Source of the DNA: Sphingobacteriia bacterium
Lineage (GTDB): Bacteria > Bacteroidota > Bacteroidia > Chitinophagales > Chitinophagaceae
Assembly (NCBI GenBank): GCA_015999745.1
Contig: JAECQP010000028.1
Coordinates: 1-46,506, forward strand
Direction: 5' to 3'
Length of the DNA stretch: 46,506 nucleotides
Shown here: piece by piece, positions 15,969-23,697 of the stretch
How the letters are laid out: each line of letters starts with the position of its first letter
Numbering within the stretch: position 1 is the first letter of the stretch
Notes under the pieces: generated by a model
What the model was told of the DNA's origin: nothing
The model's database searches: none
What the model saw: the letters and a program-made list of their open reading frames with translations, nothing else
Position numbers and translations under genes: made by a program

Positions 15969-16457
15969 TTATTGAACATGATAGCCGTTGATCGGGCCTT
16001 TTGTTTTTCGGAGTAATATTTCTGTGTAGCCTTGTTTTACAAAGTTGTCCAGCTCGCCTACCGGTTTGAATCCAAAATCCTGATAAAGTTGAAGCGCTCC
16101 GGTGTTAAAGGAGGATACGCAGATAAACATGTTCGGAGAAATGGCAGATATTCTTTCCTCGCAAAACTGCAGTAACCGGGTTCCATATCCCTGCCCCCGG
16201 TGCCGGCTGTTGATACAGAGCGTTTGTATATATCCTTTAAATGATCCGCTTATTTGTAATACCACAAACCCCGCTATTGCTTCGCCTGCCAGGAGAAGAT
16301 AGCATTCTTTCGACGGTCCTTCAAAAGCCTGCAGGCATTGGTTGTATTCAATTCCAAGTGTGATCCAGGGGTCGGATGTTGCCATCATTGCTGCGCAGGC
16401 CTGCACTTCTTCCTGCCCGGATAGCAGCCGGATATTAATAGTTGGGTGTGAGCTCAT
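15969..16457 (-). CDS. GNAT-family N-acetyltransferase
   Basis: A 162-residue GNAT. The acetyl-CoA pyrophosphate-binding motif RHRGQGYGT is at 85-93 after the beta-4 strand YIQTLCI, and the C-terminal LYQDFGF (124-130) is the usual motif B. The acceptor is not evident. Its start lies inside the symporter gene (23-bp overlap), and its end touches the serine hydrolase, so the three are almost certainly one mRNA. Confidence 0.87.
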   Translation of the reverse strand: MSSHPTINIRLLSGQEEVQACAAMMATSDPWITLGIEYNQCLQAFEGPSKECYLLLAGEAIAGFVVLQISGSFKGYIQTLCINSRHRGQGYGTRLLQFCEERISAISPNMFICVSSFNTGALQLYQDFGFKPVGELDNFVKQGYTEILLRKTKGPINGYHVQ

Positions 16458-17907
16458 GCTTTTTTTGTTTGAAGATGGTCAGCAATAAAATGGTAACAAG
16501 GGCATTGATCAGAATATTCAGGAATCCAAAGTTGAACTGAAAGCTCCGGTTCGCATATTCGTTCAGCAGGTACGTAACAATGGGCGCCGTTATACATACA
16601 ACCGGTACCCATTTTTCTTTTGGTTTGATCCTGGTAAATAAACCGGTGAGGTATAATCCCAGTAGCGGGCCGTAGGTATATCCGGCAATGGTGAAAATGG
16701 TATTGATGATGGCTCCCTTGCTGTTCCAGAATAAGAGCACGATCAGGAACATCACGATATTCACACCCAGCAATACCCTGTTTTTGATCATTATTTTTCT
16801 TTCATGGGGCTGGTTGGCATAATCCATAAAATCATAGCTAAATGAAGTGGTTAATGCTGCAATGCAGGAATCGATACTCGCAAAAGTAGACGCGATCACC
16901 CCAACAAAAAATGCAATCATTCCAATCTGCCCGAAATAGTTCAGCGTAAGCATGGGATATACTTCATCCGTGGCGGTGAATATTCCGTTGGCCGATGGGA
17001 GAGCAATTCCCTTTTGTGCTGCAAACAGGTACATTAGTACGCCCAGCCCAAGAAAGAGTGTTTGTGCAAATGCAATAAAAAAGCTGAAAGTGAGTACGTT
17101 CCTGGTAGCGTCTTTCGGGTTTTTCACCGTAAGCGTTTTCTGCATCATACTCTGGTCGAGCCCCACCAGTGCAATGGTGATCAGCATCCCGGAAATAAAT
17201 TGTTTATAGAAATTAGAGCCCGCCCGGGGATCCCAATTAAATATCCTGGAATAGGGGTGATTGACAATGGAATGGATCATGCCGGATGCTGTAAGCCCCA
17301 GCGAATTTTTAATGGAAACAATAGAAATGATGATCACGCTGATCAGGAAGAATGATTGCAGCGCGTCTGTCCATACAATGGTTTTAATGCCCGATTTATT
17401 GGTGTACAGCCAGATCATAGCCAACACAATGATGATGGTAATGAAGTGAGGTATATGGAGCTGATCAAAAAATGCTGCCTGCAAAATTTTAACGGAGAGC
17501 AATAGTCTTAATGCAGCGCCGAACGATTGGGATACCAGGAAGAACAGCGACCCTGTTTTGTAAGTGGTGGTTCCGAACCGTATATTGAGATAAGTATAAA
17601 TCGAAACCAGCTTTAATTTATAGAACAGTGGCGTTAATACGAATGCAATGAACAGGTAGCCGGCAATGGTGCCGAGGATAAACTGAAAATAGTAGAGATG
17701 GTTGTTGCCTACATCGCCGGGTATAGATACAAGTGATACCGCCGAAATTCCCGACCCGATCATTCCAAATGCTACCAGGAACCAGGGTGATTGACGGTCT
17801 CCGTCGAAAAAGCTATTGTCTTTTGTATGCCTTGATGTTAACCTTGCAATGAACATCAACAATAGAAAATAAACAAGAATAATCAGAAAGATAATGCCCG
17901 GGCTCAT
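16435..17907 (-). CDS. Sodium:solute symporter (SSS family)
   Basis: A 490-residue, roughly 13-helix transporter of the LeuT-fold SSS family. Visible family features are FFDGDRQSPWFLVAFGMIGSG near residues 33-53, where the GxIGSG-type kink of TM1 is expected, SLVSIPGDVG at 58-67, and SSFASID-like STFASIDSCIAALTTSF in the middle. It uses the sodium gradient to import a small organic solute; the substrate cannot be told from sequence. It is the first gene of the symporter-GNAT-serine hydrolase set. Confidence 0.9.
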   Translation of the reverse strand: MSPGIIFLIILVYFLLLMFIARLTSRHTKDNSFFDGDRQSPWFLVAFGMIGSGISAVSLVSIPGDVGNNHLYYFQFILGTIAGYLFIAFVLTPLFYKLKLVSIYTYLNIRFGTTTYKTGSLFFLVSQSFGAALRLLLSVKILQAAFFDQLHIPHFITIIIVLAMIWLYTNKSGIKTIVWTDALQSFFLISVIIISIVSIKNSLGLTASGMIHSIVNHPYSRIFNWDPRAGSNFYKQFISGMLITIALVGLDQSMMQKTLTVKNPKDATRNVLTFSFFIAFAQTLFLGLGVLMYLFAAQKGIALPSANGIFTATDEVYPMLTLNYFGQIGMIAFFVGVIASTFASIDSCIAALTTSFSYDFMDYANQPHERKIMIKNRVLLGVNIVMFLIVLLFWNSKGAIINTIFTIAGYTYGPLLGLYLTGLFTRIKPKEKWVPVVCITAPIVTYLLNEYANRSFQFNFGFLNILINALVTILLLTIFKQKKHELTPNY

Positions 17908-17984
17908 AAAACCTGATTGATGAATACAGTCAAATCTACCAATTCACATTGAAGATACTGTACTCATCGACCAGGTTATTGTAT

Positions 17985-20582
17985 TTATTTAATTCGAAAT
18001 CTCCAGCCCGCATAGAGCATCCGGCCGGTTACCGGGCCCCAAACCATGGATGCATCAAAGTAAGGACTGAAGGGCTGACTGGCTGCTATGATCACATTCT
18101 GCTGGAACATATCGGTGATATTCTCCGCCCCAACATAAAAATCCATTGCCCGCTTTTTGCCAACCGTTTTACTGATTTGTGCGCTCATCTGTATAAAATC
18201 AGGTGAATAACGCTCCAGCCTGTATGGCGGTGGATTGTCTTGTGTGTACGGGATCCGCTTCCGGCCATTATAAGTGATGGTATAATCAAATTTCCAGTTG
18301 TTCCCGGTGGTATAGTCGATGCTCAGGAATGCACGGTGTCCGGATATGAAAGGCCTTTTCAGGAGTTCTGTTCCGTAAGTTGATTTGACATCGAAGAAAC
18401 GGTAGGCCAGGCGTACATCCAGTTTGGTAGCCGGAATCATGCTCAACTCTGCCTGAAAACTGTTGGAATAAGATTTACCCTGCAGGTTGTAAAACTTCAC
18501 CTGCCGTGCGTTCTCCACATCCACTACCACCTGGTTGGTAAAATCGTTCCTGAAAAAGTCTGCACTGAAACTTGCGTCCCGCTGAAACAATCTGAACTTT
18601 TGATCTATGCTGATGCCCTTATTCCAGGCTACTTCCGGGTTCAGGCCATAGGCTTTTCCCGTTTCCGTGGTAATGATATTCACCTGCCTTGCACTGACGA
18701 ACACGCTGGTGTTTTCTGCAAAGATGTTGGCTGTACGTTGCCCTCTTCCGGCGCTTGCACGGATCACTGTTCCCTTGAATGGTTCATAACGCAGATTCAA
18801 CCTGGGTGTTACAAATGCCCCGAAAAGGTTGTTGTGGTCGGCCCGGATACCCGCTACTGCACTGAACTTGCTGTTGGCGATGTAGGTGTATTCGAAGAAT
18901 GCTCCGGGCACCACTTCTGTTCTTCTGTAATTGGTGGTTTTAAAGTTTTCATTGTATTTATCGTACTGGAAACTTAAGCCTGTTCTGAACTTATGATTGG
19001 TATTGCCGATAATGGACTGATAGATCAGGTTGCTGTAAAAGCTTTCCTGTTTGGCATTATAGCCGGTTAATCCAAAATAGGAGTCCTGGGTATGGCTGAT
19101 TCCGGCCAGTTGTAAGCCGATGCTCTTGTATACTTTCTGCGGAAACACATAGCCGATCTTGGCGAATCCTTCATAGCGTTCTGTGTTGATGCCCAGGCCA
19201 TAGCGATTGGTGGTATTTTTATCGGCGGCTTCATCAAATGCAGTTTGCCCTCCTGTACGTTTGTCGTTCATCACTTTTACGCCAAACTGCGCCATCAGCC
19301 CCTTCTGGTTATCGTATCTGTACCGGTTCACCATGCTGAACTGATTGCCGGTAGGCAGGTCTCTGAAACCATCCTTGTTATAATCTACCTGCTTATTGGT
19401 TAGAAAATTATCGTGCAGCAATAAGCCTGCGGACCAGTGTTTGCCTGGTTTGGTGTTGAGGTTCAGGTTCAGATCGGTCTTGCCCGCATCGTTCACATAA
19501 ATATTGGCCAGCAACTGTTCCGCGGTCTCCGGCTTTTTAAGCTCTACGTTAATTTGTCCTGCAATGCTTTCAAATCCATTGGCTACCGAACCTACTCCCT
19601 TGGTTAACTGAATGGATTCAATCCAAGGACCCGCAATGGAATTCAATCCCAGCGGTGTGGCGATTCCCCTTGGGCCGGGAAGATTTTCCACCGTTAGCTG
19701 AGAATAGTTGCCACTCAGGCCCAGTAACTGAATCTGTTTTGAACCGGTGACTGCATCATTGTACGCAACATCTACAGATGGATTGGTTTCAAAGCTCTCA
19801 CTCAGGTTACAACAGGCCGCTTTTAAAAGCTCTTTTGCTGTCATTACCTCTGTTCTGATAGGGCTGATGGTAGCAATATAGCTGGAACGCGGGTTGGTTT
19901 TTACGGTAACGTTCCTTAGCTGATTATTGTTGGCCATGACTATTTTCAGTTCATTGGCGTTGCCTACGGCAATGGTGTCGGGTGTATACCCTGTGTAGCT
20001 GACAACCAGCCTGGTGTTGGTGCCGGTATGGCCGATTTCAAAATATCCCAGGCTGTCTGCCAGTACGCCTTTATTGGTGCCCAGCCAGAATATACTGGCG
20101 CCTGCCAACGGGTTGAATTCCCCTTTGTTATTGGCTTCCAGTACAATGCCGCGGATGGTTTGCAGCCCCGGTGCGCCTTCTGCCGGTGTATCGGTTGTGC
20201 CGGTCTTTTCATTGCCATGTGATGCGGTAATATTGCCCCGGTAAAGGCAGCATTCGGGTAAGTCGTTGTAAACAACATCCTTTGCTTTTTTTGTTTCCAG
20301 GTCGTGACCCGCACCCAGGATTCTGTTTTTGATTTTGTCGAGGCTGGTTTCCGATGGGTTAAATGTTAAAGACAGTATCTTCGATTCAATCCCCCAGTCG
20401 GCTATTTTTACGCCTCTTCCTTTTGTGGCTGTTTCAATGCGTCCTTTGCACATTTCACAGGCGCCATATACTTTAAAATGTACCGTGGTATCTGCTGCTG
20501 ATTTGCCGGACTGGGCGCTGACCGTGCCCGACAGCAATATCAAACAGAACAGGATTATATTTTTTATTGCTTTCATCTTCAT
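17985..20582 (-). CDS. TonB-dependent receptor with N-terminal HMA-like metal-binding domain
   Basis: An 865-residue outer-membrane receptor starting at the ATG at 20582 (signal peptide about residues 1-24). Residues 32-105 form a heavy-metal-associated-like domain with the CxxC pair C42/C45 in ACEMC; a further CC pair is at 111-112. Next is a carboxypeptidase-regulatory-like Ig domain (about 143-218), then the plug (about 240-350, with ACCNLSESF at 256-264 and GLNSIAGPWIESIQLTKG) and a beta-barrel to the C-terminal aromatic-ending strand. The receptor is in a unit with two small Cys-rich genes upstream, so it probably handles copper or another soft metal. The HMA-TonB fusion is the notable feature; the direction of transport and the ligand are inferred. 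Confidence 0.88.
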   Translation of the reverse strand: MKMKAIKNIILFCLILLSGTVSAQSGKSAADTTVHFKVYGACEMCKGRIETATKGRGVKIADWGIESKILSLTFNPSETSLDKIKNRILGAGHDLETKKAKDVVYNDLPECCLYRGNITASHGNEKTGTTDTPAEGAPGLQTIRGIVLEANNKGEFNPLAGASIFWLGTNKGVLADSLGYFEIGHTGTNTRLVVSYTGYTPDTIAVGNANELKIVMANNNQLRNVTVKTNPRSSYIATISPIRTEVMTAKELLKAACCNLSESFETNPSVDVAYNDAVTGSKQIQLLGLSGNYSQLTVENLPGPRGIATPLGLNSIAGPWIESIQLTKGVGSVANGFESIAGQINVELKKPETAEQLLANIYVNDAGKTDLNLNLNTKPGKHWSAGLLLHDNFLTNKQVDYNKDGFRDLPTGNQFSMVNRYRYDNQKGLMAQFGVKVMNDKRTGGQTAFDEAADKNTTNRYGLGINTERYEGFAKIGYVFPQKVYKSIGLQLAGISHTQDSYFGLTGYNAKQESFYSNLIYQSIIGNTNHKFRTGLSFQYDKYNENFKTTNYRRTEVVPGAFFEYTYIANSKFSAVAGIRADHNNLFGAFVTPRLNLRYEPFKGTVIRASAGRGQRTANIFAENTSVFVSARQVNIITTETGKAYGLNPEVAWNKGISIDQKFRLFQRDASFSADFFRNDFTNQVVVDVENARQVKFYNLQGKSYSNSFQAELSMIPATKLDVRLAYRFFDVKSTYGTELLKRPFISGHRAFLSIDYTTGNNWKFDYTITYNGRKRIPYTQDNPPPYRLERYSPDFIQMSAQISKTVGKKRAMDFYVGAENITDMFQQNVIIAASQPFSPYFDASMVWGPVTGRMLYAGWRFRIK

Positions 20583-20594
20583 AAAATTTTTAGT

Positions 20595-20624
20595 ATTCCC
20601 GGGGAGCGGAAGTTCCCCGGGAAT
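20595..20624 (-). promoter_or_regulatory. Strong intergenic hairpin upstream of the TonB receptor gene
   Basis: ATTCCCGGGG (20595-20604) and CCCCGGGAAT (20615-20624) form a perfect 10-bp stem with a 10-base loop, between the metal-binding-protein stop and the receptor start. On the minus strand it is followed by ACTAAAAATTTT rather than a clean T tract, so it may be a weak terminator, an attenuator, or a stabilising element that sets the ratio of the two products. Confidence 0.5.
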
Positions 20625-20640
20625 GATCATTCTTCTGGTA

Positions 20641-20922
20641 CTAGTGCTTTGCTTTGGTTTCCTTTAAATCCATTCCGCACTTAGGACACTTACCTTTTTT
20701 GTTGCTGGTTACATCGGCATGCATGGGGCATGAATAATGTTTCACCGGCTTTAAGGCCATTTTGCATTTGCTGCATTTGTCTGTTGCTGTTCCGGTGATT
20801 TCCGGGTGCATGGGGCAGCTGTATGCCGCTTTAGCAGCGGTGTCGCTTTTTGGCTGTTGTGCCTGTGCGAACGTGCTGAGGCTGATACATGCAGCCATGA
20901 ACAGCATGATTGCTTTTTTCAT
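20641..20922 (-). CDS. Secreted protein with two heavy-metal-binding modules
   Basis: A 93-residue protein from the ATG at 20922, with a signal peptide (MKKAIMLFMAACISLSTFAQ). It consists of two tandem copies of the heavy-metal-binding module found at the N-termini of copper ATPases and CusB-like proteins: YSCPMHPEI...KCSKCKMAL (34-57) and YSCPMHADV...KCPKCGMDL (63-86). Cys, Met and His side chains are suited to Cu(I) or similar ions. It lies 58 bp upstream of the receptor start and probably acts as a periplasmic metal chaperone or buffer; that role is inferred. Confidence 0.85.
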   Translation of the reverse strand: MKKAIMLFMAACISLSTFAQAQQPKSDTAAKAAYSCPMHPEITGTATDKCSKCKMALKPVKHYSCPMHADVTSNKKGKCPKCGMDLKETKAKH

Positions 20923-20978
20923 TTGTTGTTGTTTTATGATGATGAAAAGAAGATGCCTGATAGGTATAAACGGCAAAG

Positions 20979-21022
20979 GGCGGCTATAATTTTATAGCGC
21001 CTTTATACTGCAGGTGCAGTAT
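20979..21022 (-). other. Two intergenic inverted repeats in the metal operon
   Basis: GGCG-G-CTATA / TATAG-CGCC spans 20979-21001 with a 4-base loop, and ATACTGC / GCAGTAT spans 21005-21022. Both lie between the HYC_CC_PP-type gene and the two-module metal protein. Neither has a T tract, so they look like processing or stability hairpins rather than terminators. Confidence 0.4.
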
Positions 21023-21408
21023 CAGATCCGGTAAACACAGTCGAAAAGATAAATGGGGATGCCATTTCGCAACGGCGGCGGGTTGCTGTATTGGGCAACA
21101 GTGAAACTGTTTTGTGAGATGGCTACCGGCTGAAATGCCGGAGCAACAAAATGCAGTTCTGTGAAAAGCTTAACCAGGTTCCAGGAATTTCCTTCGCCAT
21201 AATGGTTGTCCTTAACCTTGAAGAATTTGTAGGTGGTTTTGCAACACTTATCCATTTTAACATCCATACTGCATTTTTCATCTGCAGTGGGAGTATAGGT
21301 AATGCTGGTAGATTTGAGCTTATCGCAGCAATAAAAAGACTTCACACTCAGACCAAATGTGGCTGTAGTGTAAATGCTGATTAATAATACGAGGATAAGC
21401 TTTTTCAC
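21022..21408 (-). CDS. HYC_CC_PP-type small secreted protein
   Basis: A 128-residue protein with a signal peptide-like N-terminus (MKKLILVLLISIYTTATFGL). It carries the features from which the family is named: an aromatic-Tyr-Cys-Cys cluster FYCC (25-28), CC at 55-56 and a PPP at 110-112, with one more Cys at 46. Such proteins occur in Bacteroidota copper/cobalt-zinc-cadmium resistance loci. It is the first gene of the metal operon here. A -7 match TACCTTCG (complement of 21413-21420) sits directly before the ATG, so the transcript would have almost no leader. Function is unknown; metal binding is inferred from cysteines and context. Confidence 0.75.
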   Translation of the reverse strand: MKKLILVLLISIYTTATFGLSVKSFYCCDKLKSTSITYTPTADEKCSMDVKMDKCCKTTYKFFKVKDNHYGEGNSWNLVKLFTELHFVAPAFQPVAISQNSFTVAQYSNPPPLRNGIPIYLFDCVYRI

Positions 21409-21412
21409 AATG

Positions 21413-21420
21413 CGAAGGTA
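21413..21420 (-). promoter_or_regulatory. -7 promoter element of the metal operon
   Basis: TACCTTCG on the minus strand fits the TAnnTTTG consensus with the common T-to-C variant, 4 bp from the start codon at 21408. No -33 TTG is seen at normal spacing, suggesting an activator- or repressor-controlled promoter. Confidence 0.4.
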
Positions 21421-21528
21421 GTGAGTTACCCGCTGAAAAATGTTACAGTTCCTTTAAAATGCACAAAAAACAGCCCTGATTGCCGGGCCGCAGACCTTTT
21501 TTACGCCCTTTTTTTCGAGGGGCCGCTT

Positions 21529-21536
21529 TATCTTCG
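21529..21536 (+). promoter_or_regulatory. -7 promoter element of the trmB transcription unit
   Basis: TATCTTCG at 21529-21536 fits the -7 consensus TAnnTTTG (with TTCG) five bases before the trmB ATG at 21542, implying a very short leader. It is divergent from the metal operon promoter. Confidence 0.4.
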
Positions 21537-21541
21537 CGCCC

Positions 21542-22246
21542 ATGGGCCAGAAAAAACTCATTCGTTTTGAAGCAATTAAGTCTTTTGACAACGTGCTGGA
21601 GTATCCGCAGGATATGAAGGGGAAGTGGAAGGGTTTTTTTAAAAACAGCCATCCGGTTACACTTGAACTGGCCTGCGGCAAGGGAGAATATGCCGTTGGA
21701 CTTGGCAGGATCTACCCTGATCGCAATTTTATTGGGGTTGATATTAAAGGTAACCGCATTTGGAGAGGCGCCAAAACAGCGCTGGAGGAAGGATTGCATA
21801 ATGTGGCTTTTGTCCGTTCCCATATTGACAAGATCACCGACTATTTTCTGCCCGGAGAAGTAGGAGAGATCTGGATTACCTTTCCCGACCCGCAGTTACG
21901 GGCTTCCCGGGCAAAGAAAAGGCTGACCCATCCCCATTTCCTGAGGTTGTATCAGCAGATTCTGCGGCAGGATGGACTTGTGCACCTGAAAACAGACAGT
22001 CCGCGCCTGTACAATTTTACGCGCACAGTCATCAACTTATTTGGCCTGGAATTGTTAGAACATACGGATAATGTGTACGCGGCTGATTTCGTAAAGCCGG
22101 AACTGACCATTAAAACACATTATGAAGGGCTGGATATTGCACAGAGTAGCAGGATTCACTATATCTGCTTCCGCATCAATCAACCCCTTCCCAAAGAAAA
22201 AGATATTGAGTTAAAAAACCTTTTCAGTGAAGAAGAACCTGGTTGA
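21542..22246 (+). CDS. trmB: tRNA (guanine-N7-)-methyltransferase
   Basis: A 234-residue SAM-dependent methyltransferase that makes m7G46 in the variable loop of tRNAs. The SAM motif LELACGKGEY is at 41-50, IGVDIKG at 64-70, the catalytic/substrate motif FPDPQLR at 114-120, KKRLTH at 125-130 and LKTDS at 149-153. These are the diagnostic TrmB signatures and the length is normal. The stop overlaps the next gene by 20 bp, so trmB leads a plus-strand unit with DUF5522, the alkyltransferase-like gene and comB. Confidence 0.96.
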   Translation: MGQKKLIRFEAIKSFDNVLEYPQDMKGKWKGFFKNSHPVTLELACGKGEYAVGLGRIYPDRNFIGVDIKGNRIWRGAKTALEEGLHNVAFVRSHIDKITDYFLPGEVGEIWITFPDPQLRASRAKKRLTHPHFLRLYQQILRQDGLVHLKTDSPRLYNFTRTVINLFGLELLEHTDNVYAADFVKPELTIKTHYEGLDIAQSSRIHYICFRINQPLPKEKDIELKNLFSEEEPG

Positions 22247-22421
22247 GTGGGTAGACTTTTATTACGACAACAACGGATACATGGTGTTTACCGAGAAGCT
22301 CCACCTGGAGAAAGGATACTGTTGCGGACATGGCTGCAGGCACTGTCCTTATGCGTATGAATGCGTACCCGAACCCAAAAGAACCGAGTTGCTGGAACAG
22401 AAAAGGATAGCCGGTCAGTAA
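22227..22421 (+). CDS. DUF5522-type small cysteine-rich protein
   Basis: A 64-residue protein overlapping the end of trmB by 20 bp. The core GYCCGHGCRHCPY (30-42) with four cysteines and two histidines is the recognisable signature of the small DUF5522 proteins, which probably bind a metal ion or an iron-sulfur centre. No function is established. The consistent overlap with a tRNA-modification gene suggests a linked job; that is inference. Confidence 0.8.
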   Translation: MKKNLVEWVDFYYDNNGYMVFTEKLHLEKGYCCGHGCRHCPYAYECVPEPKRTELLEQKRIAGQ

Positions 22422-22470
22422 TATACTGCTCAATTTTCAGATATTGTTGTTCGATATAATCACCCGAAAC

Positions 22471-22851
22471 ATGCCTCCAAGGAAAAATAGCAGCCGTTTA
22501 AAACAAGTGCTTCCAAGCGGAACCAGGGATATTTCCTTTTTTGAACAGGTGTATGAAGTTGTAAAGCTGATTCCCAAAGGAAGGGTCACCTCCTATGGCG
22601 CCATTGCTTTTTTTCTGGGCGCCAGATCCAGCGCCAGAATGGTGGGATGGGCTATGAATGCCGCTCATGGAATGCCCGATGTACCTGCTCACCGCGTAGT
22701 GAACAGGAATGGCATGCTATCTGGTAAAATGCATTTTGATACTCCCACCAGCATGGAACGCTTACTGAAAAAAGAAAAAGTTAAAATAGTGAATGATCAG
22801 ATTGTGGATTTCGAAAAAATATTCTGGGACCCCGCCGTGGAATTATCTTAA
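22471..22851 (+). CDS. Alkyltransferase-like protein (MGMT/ATL family)
   Basis: A 126-residue protein of the O6-alkylguanine-DNA alkyltransferase fold, starting at the ATG at 22471 (a TTG at 22444 is in frame). KGRVTSYGAIA (36-46) contains the conserved DNA-binding tyrosine, SSARMVGWAM (53-62) the arginine finger, and VPAHRVVNRNG (71-81) replaces the reactive PCHR cysteine with alanine (A73). It therefore cannot accept alkyl groups; ATL proteins instead bind alkylated guanine and hand it to nucleotide excision repair. It lies between DUF5522 and comB on one likely transcript. Confidence 0.9.
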   Translation: MPPRKNSSRLKQVLPSGTRDISFFEQVYEVVKLIPKGRVTSYGAIAFFLGARSSARMVGWAMNAAHGMPDVPAHRVVNRNGMLSGKMHFDTPTSMERLLKKEKVKIVNDQIVDFEKIFWDPAVELS

Positions 22852-22867
22852 CTTATATTTGCGGCCC

Positions 22868-23590
22868 ATGAAAACAAAGCCAGAATTACATACCATATTA
22901 TCGCCCCGTTTGCTGGATATCTATGATGTATCCAATAGTATCGTAGTTATCATTGATGTGTTCAGGGCAACTTCCACTATCGCTACTGCTTTATACAACG
23001 GAGCCTCCAGGGTGATTCCTGTTGATAGCGTAGATAAATGTATCCAGATCGGTAAAACAACCGGTGGCATTACTGCCGGTGAGAGAGATGGTAAAATTAT
23101 TCCTGGCCTGGAACATGGAAATTCTCCTGCAGAATATCCCCGTGAATTTGTGGATGGGAAAACATTGGTACTGACTACCACCAACGGTACCAGGTTACTC
23201 CATATGGCGTTACAGAACGGCGCATCGGAAGTGGTTACAGGCTCTTTTCCGAATCTTTCCGCTATTTGTGATCACCTGGCAGCGGAAAAAAAGAACGTGA
23301 TCCTGGGTTGTTCTGCCTGGAAAGACCGTTTTAACCTGGAAGATACCTTGTTTGCGGGCGCAGTTATTGAAAGAATTAAAAAGCATTTTACCGTTCATTG
23401 CGATAGCAGCCTGATGGCAGAAAGCATGTACCAGCTGCACAAAGATGACCTGAAATCTTTCATACGTAAAACCACGCACTGGCATCGGTTGGCGCAATAT
23501 GGCCTGGAAAAAGACCTGGAATACTGTGTTACGCCCGATCAGGCCAATATCGTTCCTTTTTACCGGAACGGGGACCTGATTGTGGCTTAA
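22868..23590 (+). CDS. comB: 2-phosphosulfolactate phosphatase family (ComB-like)
   Basis: A 240-residue protein from the ATG at 22868. DVFRATST (30-37), AGERDG (70-75), LEHGNSPAEY (81-90) and TTNGT (104-108) are the hallmark motifs of the ComB family, acid Mg-dependent phosphatases first described in coenzyme M biosynthesis. This organism is not expected to make coenzyme M and no sulfolactate genes are beside it, so the physiological substrate may differ. It is 16 bp downstream of the ATL gene, probably co-transcribed. Confidence 0.88.
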   Translation: MKTKPELHTILSPRLLDIYDVSNSIVVIIDVFRATSTIATALYNGASRVIPVDSVDKCIQIGKTTGGITAGERDGKIIPGLEHGNSPAEYPREFVDGKTLVLTTTNGTRLLHMALQNGASEVVTGSFPNLSAICDHLAAEKKNVILGCSAWKDRFNLEDTLFAGAVIERIKKHFTVHCDSSLMAESMYQLHKDDLKSFIRKTTHWHRLAQYGLEKDLEYCVTPDQANIVPFYRNGDLIVA

Positions 23591-23697
23591 AAGCAAGGAT
23601 TAACAAACATTTCATCCACATCAATTTAATTGTCCTTCAAAATAGGGTTGCTTTTCTTTAATTTTGCAAATTGGTCTTTTTTGACCGATTTATCAGC

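Noticed and set aside
20595..20624. Classical terminator before the TonB receptor
   Set aside because: The stem is strong but the sequence after it on the minus strand is A-rich before a short T run and is directly followed by the receptor start, so I list it as regulatory.
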